Shown here: positions 51,224 to 57,179 of the stretch, one piece after another
Layout of the letters: the number at the start of each line of letters is the position of its first letter
Numbering within the stretch: the first letter of the stretch is position 1
Source: Zhengitettix transpicula
Lineage: Eukaryota > Arthropoda > Insecta > Orthoptera > Tetrigidae
Assembly: GCA_037074705.1 (NCBI GenBank)
Contig: CM073590.1
Span: forward strand, 183,366,746-183,430,745
Reading direction: 5' to 3'
Length of the DNA: 64,000 bases
Program-made: the position numbers and the translations under genes
The notes under the pieces: generated by a model
The model's database searches: none
What the model was told of the DNA's origin: nothing
What the model saw: only the letters and a program-made list of their open reading frames with translations

Positions 51224-51521
51224 TATGGAAAGGATAGAGAGATAGGTTGTGGCTTACCTGAAAGTGAAGTGCGGTGTTGCCATGAGGAACTGAAGGTTGT
51301 TCTTCAAATTTTCGAAGGCTCTCAGCCTCCTTCTTCAGGAAGGAGTGTTACACCATTCTGTGCACCGGCCGACTGCGGACTGCTGTGAGCCTCCGAAAAT
51401 TTGAAGAACAACCTTCAGTTCCTCATGGCGACACCGCACTTCACTTTCAGGTAAGCCACAACCTATCTCTCTATCCTTTCCATACCAATATTTTTGACAA
51501 TGTCACATTCTCACTATTACA

Positions 51522-51592
<71 letters not shown>

Positions 51593-53630
51593 TACACACA
51601 CACACACTCACACACACACACACAATTTTAGGAACTAATTTGGTGATGAGGTCACATTCGATCTTGGATATTAAGGAAGGATAGGAATAAATAGGAAAAA
51701 TAGGAGGATTATGCTTTTTAAGTGAATTTATATGCTCAGGTGGCGCTCAAAGAAAAGCATATGTTCAAATCAAGGAGAATGAAGGATATGACATTGTCAG
51801 AAATAATTGCAATATTGGTATGGAAACGAAAGAGAGATAGCTTGTGGCTTACCTGAAAGTGAAGTACGGTGGAGCCATAGGGAACCGAAGGTTGGTCTTC
51901 AAATTTTCAGAGGCTCTCAGCCTCCTTCTTCAGGAAGGAGTATTACACCATTCTGTGAAATTCAGGACCTAGAATTAGACCAGGATAGAACTGGGATTAG
52001 TAAATTTTAGGTAAGCCACATTAGGTTTAATGGATGGGGGAATTTTGCATCAGATCTAGAGTCGACAGGGATGGCTCTGTGGTTAGTGTGTCTGCCTGGT
52101 AAGCGGGAGGTCCTGGGTTAAATTCCTGATCCAGTTGGCATTTTTCCATCCTCATACTTTAATTCAACTTAACCATGGCCTTTATGGTCTGATACTTGTG
52201 AAAGGTTCTTTATATTACTGTATTGGTAAATATATTTTCTCAAAAACGTATTTTCAATTTTAGGTTTATTGTGGACCTAGAAGGAAATGAATTTATTGTT
52301 GGGTTGACCATAACTGTAGGCACTTTGTGTGCCATTCCATTCTTATGGAATGCTGAACATGTTGTGGAATACTGTGGCTTCTCAAATTTGCTTATTATTG
52401 CATTCACCTTCTATATTATAAGATTTACAGGTATTTAAAGTATTCATTTTCATTTAAAATAGATTTGAAACAGTAACATTGAATATTATATTGGAAATAT
52501 GTTTCAGTTTTCTCATTTCTCACAAATGCTTGGCTGTCATTGGCATGTGAGATTATGGAAGTATTCACATTAAGCCTGATGTGGGTAACAGCAATATTGT
52601 ATATGCGACAGTTAATTCCTCGACACCTAACTGCGACAGGACAAGGCATGGCTGTAGTATTTCATTTTTGCTTAGGTAAATTTATCATTTTTTACTTAAA
52701 AATGCCACAAAAAACATTTGAAGAAATATGCAAATATTGAAAACAAGCACTTAAATGTGGACTATTTAATATATTTCAAATAGTTTAATTTTTATTTATT
52801 GAAGTATTTTCTAACATTTTTAATCCAAAAAATAATGTATTAGGCTCATATATATTTTTTGTCATCTAATGACCCAATTGTATTGACCTTTTTCAGGCCG
52901 CAGTCTGGGGGCCTTAGTAGCAGCTCTCTTGAGCACTGATGGATCACTATTAACAGTATATCATGTTGGTGCTATAGTTGCTGCTGTGTTTGCATCTGTT
53001 TATTTTATTGTGTATCACATTTTCATCAAAGGATGTTGTCCTCCAACAACTGGAGCAAATGCACGTTCTATTGGTGTGACACAAGGTACAGAAATAATAT
53101 TGTTCTCACTCCTAGCTACATTTATCCTGATGAGTTGGCACCATTAATTTTCTAATAAAACAAATATATAAAAAGGCTACATCTATGAAAATTTTCATAT
53201 TTACAACATTTTCCCCCCCTTACATATTAATGAAGATCCATTAATTCATTCCTTTCCATGCCTTTGTCAGCCCAAGTAAGTTGCATAAGATTTTTAAAGT
53301 TAGATGCTTTCCCGTGAAATTTTTGAGCATGGAATAAGAGTGAGGAAGTAGTTTCATTATAAAGATATGTAGGAAGTGAAATTGTCCAGCACATAGTTTA
53401 TATCTGTCGTGAATGTATGACATATTGAACATATGTTGCCATGCAGAATGAAAAAATTTTAGTCACACAAAAGTCCCTATTATATTCTAAAGAACTTTCC
53501 ACATTCAGTTTCTTTAATGTACTTATTACTGTATTGGACAATGAGTATTTATGAAGTGTGATTATTTAGAAGACCTTTAGATTTTTTGATGATTTATACC
53601 TAACTGGCATTTTTCTGTCTCACTAAATGT

Positions 53631-53676
<46 letters not shown>

Positions 53677-53981
53677 ATTGTGCAATATTGGTATGGAAAG
53701 GAAAGAGATATTGGTTGCGGCTTACCTGAAAGTGAAGTGTGGTGTCGCCATAAGGAACTGAAGGTTGTTCTTCAAATCTTCAGAGGCTCTCAGGAAGGAG
53801 TGATACACTGTGCACTGGCCGGCTGGTGAAGGAGGCTGAGAACCTCCGAAAGTTTGAAGAACAACCTTTAGTTCCTTATGGCAACACACACTTTACTTTC
53901 AGGTAAGCCACAACCTATCTATCTTTCCTTTCCATTCCAATATTTTAGTTATTTTTGACAATGTCATAACCTTACTAATAT

Positions 53982-54043
<62 letters not shown>

Positions 54044-57000
54044 TTGAACTGCAATTATTTTTCAAAGGAATGCACTTGATGTGTGATTTTGAAAGAATTG
54101 GATTGTGGACAAGGGCTCATATTTGCAGTCCACTCACAGATTTTAATATTTATTAAAAAGTGGTTTTTCTAAAAAAATATATACATTTTTAACATGCATG
54201 TTGACATAAAAAAAATAAAAGTATACTAAATTGGAATGCCAGTTTTTTTTTGCAGGGTTCCTGTGCAAATAGTTTACAAGCTATCAAATTGTAAAAACAA
54301 TAGTTTTATGTTTCATTTGTTAGTTCAAACTGAAGAAAAACAAAATTGAATAAAGTAATTCTGTGGTTTTTGACAAGTAAAGAAAAAAAATTAACCGTCA
54401 AAGGTTGTGTTCAATACAATCTTCTGGACTGCAATTTTAAGGTTGTTGTACTTGTTCTAGCATTTCTGTGAAAATTTTAGCACAGATAGCTGTAATATTC
54501 CATTTCATATGATCTGGTGTAATCGGTATGTCCTTGTAGACAGTGTCTTTCAGATTTATCCACAGAAAAAATCCTCAGGAGCCAAGTCTGATGAACAGGC
54601 TGGCCAAAGTACAGGTCCTGTACATCCAATTTATCAATTTGGAAACAATTGGAGCAGCAGTATGATCAACACTATGGTTATGACAGCCTTAATGTTGATA
54701 CCACAGTTACTCATAATCTGCAGGGGAAGGTCATCTCATCTGACATCTGTGGATTTGTTAGCTGGTTGATATACTTCTGTAAATTCAGTTTTCGATCTAA
54801 GAAAAAAGGGTTTATGAGCTGATGGTTCACTCTTCCACACCACATATTTTAACTATATGGATGCTGATGTTCTACCAGACGAAGCCAATGGGGATTGTCA
54901 CCCGCTAAATAGTACATGTTTGTGAGATTTTCTTGGCCATGATAAGGAAATGTTGTTTCATCAATAAACAAAATACATGAAAAATGGAGAGTATCATATC
55001 TTAAAGATTATGTACAAAAGTAAACACAATCCTCGAAATTGTTTCCATGCAGCTCTTGATGGAAAGAGATGTGTATTGGAAGCAACTGATGATGGAAAAT
55101 ATGCAGTACACTTACCTGACTAATGCAATACCTTGTTTGATTGCAAGGGTACTACTTTGCAGTCTACAGCAACAGCATCCAGAACATTAACTTCTCCCTT
55201 CTCTCCAGTCACTTGTTCATTTGTTATGATATCTTATAAACTTCTTGCACTAGCATCCTGCAAAAAAATCACTGGCATTATATAGAAGTCTACTTTTATT
55301 TTTGTAAAATCCAATAATTTTTTTAAAAAACCATTTTTTAATAAATATTAAAATTGTTTATGGGCTACAAATATATGAGCTCTTATCTACAATTCAATTA
55401 TGAAAAATCTGCACATCAATAGCACCTTCCATATCAGAAATATTTTGGGCACAAGTTTTAGGTGATTCGCCCTGCATATATACATTTTATAATTTCTGTG
55501 TATAAACAAGTTTCATGTTCGTAGACAATTATCAGTATAAAGGTTCTCAATCTCTTTATCTTGCAAGTATTGCTACATTTGTTGAAAAATAGCATACATA
55601 AATTTTCAATATATGCTCATTCCAGAATCAATACAATTTGAGAATAGTTCTTAAATGTGTAACCAATTTGTCAGTATTTACATTTTTGTGCTTGTGATTT
55701 GTGTAAGATTATGTTCTGCTTTAAATATTACTACAATTAAATTTTAATCTCTTATGTATGAAATTTTATTTTTTAAGGTATTTAATTATTACCAGTTTCT
55801 TTAAACTATGTTTGTAATTATTTTACTTATTAACAATTTCTATTTCACTTGCATTTAACTTTTTGATTAGATATATGTATTTGGTTAATTATTAGACTCA
55901 GTAATGAATTAATCAGTAATCAGAACAACACACTGATTAACAAAAAAATTATGTTTAAATTAAACCAATAGTGATTTAAAGCAATTTATGTATAATAAAC
56001 ATTTATTAACTAAAGTTTATACTTAATTTATGTTCAAATTATTGAAACATGTTAATGACTATTTTAAATCTATAAGACATGTAAATTTGTTTAAATTTTA
56101 CAAGTATTAAGTCTGCCTCAGTATTATTATTTTTATGTATTTATTGCAATGCAAAGAAATCATTATTGTGTTAAAATACATTGCAACAAGTAAAAAATAA
56201 TTAAAAATAGAAATAATTAAGAGTATTAAAGCACAGATAATTTGAATAAAAATTTTATATTTTCTAAAAAATTAATTATGCAACAGAAAATTATGAATCA
56301 TTAGTCCACTTGCAACATATTTTGTTGTTTGAATCTTTCTGTGCATGTATTTATTTATTCCCATCATGTTCAAAATCTCCTGTAGCATTACAACTGAATT
56401 AAAGAAGCAGAATTAATATTAGTTAAAGAAAGAATTATGTCAATGTTAGTATTACTGGTTGTTAGGATTGCATTCCAAAGATTTTACTCTAATAATGAAG
56501 TAAGATAGAAAAAATTTGACAGAATGAGGAAGAAATCCTGGGACCACTGTGGAGTATGCAGATGGTCTAACCATCTGAGCTTCCTTAGTTCTGTATTATT
56601 TTTCTGTAACTCTTTTGTATATGCCTGTGTCTCAGGCTAACCTACAATTTAATATCACATTCTTTCAACAACATTTAGGTACTATAAAACGTAGATTTAT
56701 AAGAAATTTGTTTGAATCTGTTTATATTTGTAAAAAAAGGAATAAAATTATGTATCCTTGTCATGAAATGGGTTTTCGTAATTTGGTCATGAAAGAATGT
56801 GTGTATTAAATTGTAGGTTAGCCTGATACAGCCATATACAAATGAGATGGAAGACTCATATGGATACTGGGTTAACAAGGTAACTCAGATGGTTAGAGCA
56901 GCTCCATATGTAATGGTTGTCCCAGGTTTGATTCCTAGTTCTTTTATTTGTTTTCTATTTCACTTCATTTATTCAAATTCACAAGCTTTTGAGCTTGACT

Positions 57001-57179
57001 TAAGATTAAGGATTATTGTTCATATAATAGAGTTTACTGTTTGTTGTTCTGAGTGCAGTAGTATATTTTTATGTGATGTTACAGGAGGTGCAACATCAAA
57101 TGGAACATACACTCCCTTAAGAGTATATAATAACGCTAGTGGGAAAAAAGGAGAAACAAAGGGTCAAGCTCGATATTGA
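35834..57179 (+). CDS. MFSD6: MFSD6-like major facilitator protein (nine coding exons)
   Basis: Coding exons: 35885-35942, 45210-45559, 47821-48024, 48213-48572, 50324-50715, 52264-52430, 52508-52675, 52897-53085, 57085-57179. All introns are GT...AG and phases fit, giving 1983 nt, about 660 residues. The start ATG at 35885 follows an in-frame TGA at 35861-35863 in the same exon. The protein has a first membrane helix ending [16 protein letters not shown], helices 2-3 within the first 100 residues, then a long Cys-rich loop (about residues 115-310). Nine or so further helices follow, and a polar tail ends in KGQARY. The long loop between the early helices and the domain starting [16 protein letters not shown] is the hallmark of the MFSD6 family. 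These are multi-pass membrane proteins with poorly defined cargo; I do not claim a substrate. The gene carries a complete Tudor gene in intron 1 and many repeats in introns 2-8. Confidence 0.88.
35885..35942 (+). CDS. MFSD6: MFSD6-like coding exon 1
   Basis: Encodes the N-terminus, [15 protein letters not shown] and the first part of helix 1. It ends in phase 1 at GGAG/GTACGT; the split Gly codon is completed by exon 2, giving [11 protein letters not shown]. The exon continues upstream as 5' UTR to the acceptor at 35833. A short upstream ATG (35855) closes at the in-frame TGA at 35861-35863. Confidence 0.82.
36690..36805 (+). promoter_or_regulatory. Candidate first exon/promoter of the nested Tudor gene
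   Basis: A GC-richer patch with CpGs (GCCGCATTCGCCACGTGCAG) ends in a donor-like CATG/GTAATT at about 36810. An acceptor-like TTGTATTAG lies two bases before the Tudor ATG (37289-37297). I infer a non-coding exon spliced to the coding exon; no transcript evidence is available here. Confidence 0.3.
37300..40389 (+). CDS. Multi-Tudor CCCH zinc-finger protein, nested single-exon gene
   Basis: Uninterrupted 1029-codon frame. A first Tudor-like domain (about residues 203-275: [18 protein letters not shown] ... MLLDIDSG) lacks the usual aromatic WYR. A second, extended Tudor (about 540-675) has NWYRVEI and [13 protein letters not shown] zinc finger follows (Cys776, Cys785, Cys791, His795; C-x8-C-x5-C-x3-H). 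A third extended Tudor (about 820-1017) has RWYRARV and VFFVDYGH. A low-complexity Ser/Asn-rich linker fills 280-530. Tudor domains of this kind bind symmetrically dimethylated arginines on Piwi proteins, so a role in piRNA biogenesis in germ granules is likely. The Tudor-CCCH combination resembles TDRD12 without its helicase, or Krimper-type proteins; exact orthology is open. It sits inside intron 1 of the MFSD6-like gene, same strand. ATG 37300 is the first in-frame start. Confidence 0.9.
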   Translation: MDECCIKRIKCLQKKFSEVNELWKLLNCQFNPLVHLLGKSIGSLENECDKIKFLSRYPTLNNYVDKIFNFLIKSQCEHEIIEREILSDTECSRLLPVVDGESNNNNESNNNDVESEVLDEKHLSCSNSVSYKSDISSTGNSDSLCEIKEYNSNKKISSHMIYSHGDSPSNFWLKYSSSIELTYVQNIIKTITERKLKPLQSIPKVGSYVLAVINNQFIRGQVLHVHEDADLCNTFVMLLDIDSGRKNKFSLDNLVQSSENLWRLRPQAINCQLKDVPSNSDLDRFSECFKNSILDSNLLVEVLEKSTDFFIPHYTVNVYTYDDENGVFHSIHEVISYKMKNKQNNLDINSMNSEKSTTAIQNKFETNECSVRQNLSTNKMPSLLNNSIVEKVMDSTFINVFKDNDPVHNVDCSIVSNCSNSNLASNATQSSKHLPNTSFVECSINSQDHLEQHFLSDDNHISTVNLIEKGSNALKSDLENTKFPFICSNQHVEGSILTNSTLNPNAPDYPTESIQSELSPHKVKRLCPRSVKLETGQCYGGKQFNAVISHILSPGDFYVHIINEDNIFIDQLGMKMMEFYTSNKFNFISKDNARLYIDSFCACLYPDDDNWYRVEILDWIESSLNNVLVLYVDYGNKLAVDFRMLQPLIPEFAEKPIFAQRCHLKSICPLTCDCNHKDHNWPSTTTQTFSSLLLKDREFSFTGFEINNVGSLAVEIADPTCRGNTINEVLVKLKHAKEEWDPMKDDYESKIHGLYDDEDACVAVSGYAPQDEKYVCKFFAKNGKCPKGLSCRKKHLIPYSDGWTSDQESTYQDAFNQITFPVVGEYINVEVTSIVRIDLFYVVILTEGSGIEEETLEILNEFINEASNIKEMKKLLVTPAEGQIVLAQYPQDKRWYRARVVNTNNDQNEVKVFFVDYGHSIWISELKTKAIDPKYLHLPFQAIECSFASAEINYELDSDLQAKAIEHFKNIVDTQGVLKAKVMGNSSQRLDLILFNSDYVDIGSVMVEMGFCLPKKIRLNPMFNRHIPG
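40725..40730 (+). terminator. Polyadenylation signal of the Tudor gene
   Basis: AATAAA about 335 bp after the stop codon in T-rich DNA; further AATAAA copies follow near 41378. This supports an independent transcript ending within the host intron. Confidence 0.5.
41648..41930. repeat. Palindromic unit, divergent family member
   Basis: Arms 41648-41740 and 41834-41930 pair: GACTTACCAGAAATCAACAG against CTGTTGATTTCTGGTAAGTC, TTGGTCCAGTCAGG against CCTGACTGGACCAA, and CTCAAGTTTTTTGAGGGCCT against AGGCCCTTAAAAAACTTGAG. The layout (a splice-like GGTAAG at the arm end, a CCTGATGAAG core near the centre) copies that of the PLE-derived units at 42 and 51 kb, but the sequence differs. It lies in intron 1. 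Confidence 0.75.
42004..42220 (+). mobile_element. PLE-derived palindromic unit, internally deleted
   Basis: The outer 45 bp of the left arm (GACATTGTCAAAAATAATTG, CAATATTGGTATG) joins directly to a nearly full right arm: CTTCCTGAAGGAGGAGGCTG, AGAGCCTCCAAAAATTTGAA, TTTCAGGTAAGCCACAACCT, CCATACCAATATTGCAATTA. The core GAAAA is mutated to AAAAA. It is followed by a short TA-rich tract. Intron 1 of the MFSD6-like gene. Confidence 0.7.
42221..45209. other. Remainder of MFSD6-like intron 1
   Basis: AT-rich intronic DNA. Isolated phrases at 42355-42375 (GGTCCAGTCAGGCTG) and 42660-42790 resemble pieces of the palindromic units. I see no further gene. The intron ends at AAAATAG/GTTTGG. Confidence 0.6.
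45210..45559 (+). CDS. MFSD6: MFSD6-like coding exon 2
   Basis: Helices 1-3: [44 protein letters not shown] (the loop after helix 2 carries the MFS-like ADRLGG), and [19 protein letters not shown]. Then the loop begins (FTCNADGAN...[12 protein letters not shown]). It ends in phase 0 at AAG/GTGATA. Confidence 0.9.
45915..47555 (+). mobile_element. Penelope-like retroelement in MFSD6-like intron 2
   Basis: A 5'-truncated element in the sense direction of the host gene. It is markedly GC-richer than the flanking intron. The coding remnant (45916-47324) is followed by a tail whose last 130 bp (CCGAAAATTTGAAG ... TTTCAGTAAGCCACAACCT ... CCATACCAATATTGCAATTA) equals the right arm of the palindromic units at 42, 51 and 53 kb. 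It ends directly in a TA-rich microsatellite. This links the coding PLE to the small palindromic repeats. Confidence 0.82.
45916..47324 (+). pseudogene. Penelope-like RT/GIY-YIG polyprotein, frameshifted and deleted
   Basis: Blocks in order: [20 protein letters not shown] (45970-46025; the LPKIHK motif of PLE RTs), [18 protein letters not shown]; a deletion removing the first catalytic-Asp region; [20 protein letters not shown] (about 46160-46225, motif B); [11 protein letters not shown] (about 46285, the DD catalytic box); [14 protein letters not shown]. After a frameshift near 46495 come [18 protein letters not shown] and later [10 protein letters not shown]. After another frameshift, [20 protein letters not shown] follows, a degenerate GIY-YIG domain in which the second Gly of YIG is replaced by Asp. 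It stops at 47324. At least three disruptions are seen; inactive. Confidence 0.85.
47552..47604. repeat. TA-rich microsatellite at PLE 3' end
   Basis: TAATA repeats grading into (TA)n immediately after the PLE tail. Confidence 0.9.
47821..48024 (+). CDS. MFSD6: MFSD6-like coding exon 3
   Basis: Part of the large non-membrane loop: [16 protein letters not shown] followed by an acidic, Thr-rich stretch ending EADPS. Phase 0 on both sides (CAG/ATT, TCG/GTAAGG). Length and composition of this segment vary between species in the family. Confidence 0.85.
48213..48572 (+). CDS. MFSD6: MFSD6-like coding exon 4
   Basis: Rest of the loop, with a basic RKRR run and cysteines in [26 protein letters not shown] and CRVRCGLQ that suggest disulfides in an extracytoplasmic domain. 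It then enters the next helix at ELTFWTYLF. Phase 0 on both sides; the donor is TTT/GTAAGT. Confidence 0.87.
48573..50323. other. MFSD6-like intron 4
   Basis: AT-rich intron without other recognisable features apart from the hammerhead-like motif at 48871-48899. The 67-codon frame at 49006-49209 is not supported. Confidence 0.6.
48871..48899 (+). ncRNA. Hammerhead-like core motif in MFSD6-like intron 4
   Basis: CTGATGA, extra A, GTTC/GAAT arms with a loop, GAAAT. A short PLE-tail-like context follows (TTTCTGACATATTGGC at about 48936). Stem II is weak and the last core base has changed, so activity is unlikely. Confidence 0.35.
50324..50715 (+). CDS. MFSD6: MFSD6-like coding exon 5
   Basis: Contains [21 protein letters not shown], the most conserved segment of the family, followed by two helices ([15 protein letters not shown] and [18 protein letters not shown]) and the start of the next ([22 protein letters not shown]). 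It ends in phase 2 at CCATG/GTAATT; TGG is completed in exon 6. Confidence 0.92.
51150..51220. repeat. (TA)n microsatellite
   Basis: About 70 bp of TA repeats immediately left of the 51.2-51.5-kb palindrome. Confidence 0.95.
51219..51491. mobile_element. PLE-derived near-perfect palindromic unit
   Basis: Arms 51219-51322 and 51387-51491 are inverse copies with only two visible mismatches in about 103 bp. Each arm runs from CCATACCAATA at the outer edge through CACTTTCAGGTAAGCCACAA to CCTCCGAAAATTTGAAG. The longer left arm also contains, on the minus strand, the full core CTGAAGA-A-GGAGGC-TGAGA-GCCTTC-GAAAA (51309-51338). TA microsatellites flank both ends. There is no coding region; apparent frames through it are by-products. 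Located in intron 5 of the MFSD6-like gene. Confidence 0.85.
51309..51338 (-). ncRNA. Hammerhead-like core motif in palindromic unit
   Basis: CTGAAGA, extra A, GGAGGC-loop-GCCTTC (six-pair stem with one wobble), GAAAA on the minus strand. The same core recurs at 51904-51933 (minus), with relics at 42095-42125 and 53830-53855 (plus). Confidence 0.45.
51521..51624. repeat. (TA)n(CA)n microsatellite
   Basis: TA run grading into CACACA, immediately right of the palindromic unit and its GACAATGTCA edge. Confidence 0.95.
51788..51960 (-). mobile_element. PLE-derived unit, single arm
   Basis: Carries only the left-arm half: GACATTGTCAGAAATAATTG, CAATATTGGTATGG, GGCTTACCTGAAAGTGAAGT, then the minus-strand core CTGAAGA...GCCTCTGAAAA at 51904-51933, ending at ACCATTCTGTG. 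Intron 5. Confidence 0.7.
52068..52205 (+). mobile_element. tRNA-derived SINE
   Basis: Contains an A box (TGGCTCTGTGG, 52072-52082) and a B box (GGGTTAAATTCC, 52115-52126) at tRNA-like spacing, followed by a non-tRNA body with a CCATGGCCTTTATGGTCTGA phrase. Its position in intron 5, 60 bp before exon 6, suggests it is tolerated there. Not a functional tRNA. Confidence 0.7.
52264..52430 (+). CDS. MFSD6: MFSD6-like coding exon 6
   Basis: Encodes [20 protein letters not shown], then helix TLCAIPFLW and helix [18 protein letters not shown]. It ends in phase 1 (ACAG/GTATTT) and is separated from exon 7 by a very short intron of 77 bp. Confidence 0.92.
52508..52675 (+). CDS. MFSD6: MFSD6-like coding exon 7
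   Basis: Encodes [33 protein letters not shown] and [14 protein letters not shown], two helices joined by a basic loop. Phase 1 on both sides (donor TTAG/GTAAAT). Confidence 0.92.
52897..53085 (+). CDS. MFSD6: MFSD6-like coding exon 8
   Basis: Encodes [17 protein letters not shown], then the last standard helix [20 protein letters not shown] and [19 protein letters not shown]. The donor ACAAG/GTACAG gives phase 1 into exon 9. If the donor is not used, the frame stays open for 20 more codons ([20 protein letters not shown]) to a stop at 53145-53147, just before AATAAA at 53154. Confidence 0.88.
53154..53159 (+). terminator. Possible intronic polyadenylation signal after exon 8
   Basis: AATAAA seven bases after the read-through stop at 53145-53147. 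It could end a shorter transcript that keeps the exon-8 donor unspliced. Confidence 0.4.
53630..53676. repeat. (TC)n(TA)n microsatellite
   Basis: TC run followed by a TA run, directly left of the palindromic unit at 53684. Confidence 0.95.
53684..53944. mobile_element. PLE-derived palindromic unit in MFSD6-like intron 8
   Basis: Arms 53684-53790 and 53838-53944 are inverse copies (AATATTGGTATGG...GGCTTACCTGAAAGTGAAGT against ACTTTACTTTCAGGTAAGCC...CCATTCCAATATT). The central part is reduced, and the plus-strand core reads GTGAAGGAGGCTGAGAACCTCCGAAAG. It is flanked by TC/TA and TA microsatellites. Confidence 0.8.
53981..54039. repeat. (TA)n microsatellite
   Basis: TA run right of the palindromic unit and its GACAATGTCA edge. 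Confidence 0.95.
54515..55260 (-). pseudogene. Tc-like DDE transposase remnant in MFSD6-like intron 8
   Basis: Minus-strand blocks in order: a weak HPYHIQRVQ-like region (about 55110-55060); [20 protein letters not shown] (about 54965-54910; the first acidic residue in xDEAxF context); [15 protein letters not shown] (about 54905-54860); [12 protein letters not shown]; and [18 protein letters not shown] (about 54615-54562; the third acidic residue in the PDLxPxDFF context). This is the arrangement of a widespread Tc1/mariner-superfamily group in insects. Frameshifts and stops are frequent. TIRs were not found. Confidence 0.7.
56528..56940. repeat. Head-to-head SINE palindrome before the last MFSD6-like exon
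   Basis: The core at 56632-56826 has 35-bp inverse ends (CAGGCTAACCTACAATTTAATA / TATTAAATTGTAGGTTAGCC and ACATTCTTTCA / TGAAAGAATGT). Further out, 56570-56632 and 56826-56900 also pair loosely (CTAACCATCTGAG against CTCAGATGGTTAG). The outer parts carry tRNA-type promoters: plus strand A box TAACTCAGATGG (56881) and B box GGTTTGATTCC (56925-56935), and a minus-strand counterpart at 56528-56582. I infer two SINE heads in inverted orientation around a MITE-like core. The 64-codon frame at 56615-56809 lies inside the palindrome and is not a gene. Confidence 0.6.
57085..57179 (+). CDS. MFSD6: MFSD6-like coding exon 9 (C-terminus)
   Basis: Follows TGTTACAG and completes the split Gly codon. It encodes [17 protein letters not shown]...[10 protein letters not shown] and stops at 57177-57179. 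A polar, Gly/Thr-rich cytoplasmic tail. The exon lies 4 kb from exon 8 but keeps phase and reads without stops. Confidence 0.8.

Noticed and set aside
51059..51684. Frames of 109 and 99 codons with Ile-Tyr runs
   Set aside because: Translations of TA microsatellites and the palindromic unit, not genes.
52068..52140. Possible tRNA gene with A and B boxes
   Set aside because: Arms do not pair into a cloverleaf and the sequence continues into a SINE body.
56615..56809. 64-codon plus-strand frame in MFSD6-like intron 8
   Set aside because: Contained in the palindromic MITE/SINE structure and without a domain.
56847..57084. Upstream part of the 110-codon frame that includes exon 9
   Set aside because: Only the part after the acceptor at 57084 fits the MFSD6-like splice phase and family-like tail; the upstream part is SINE and intron.
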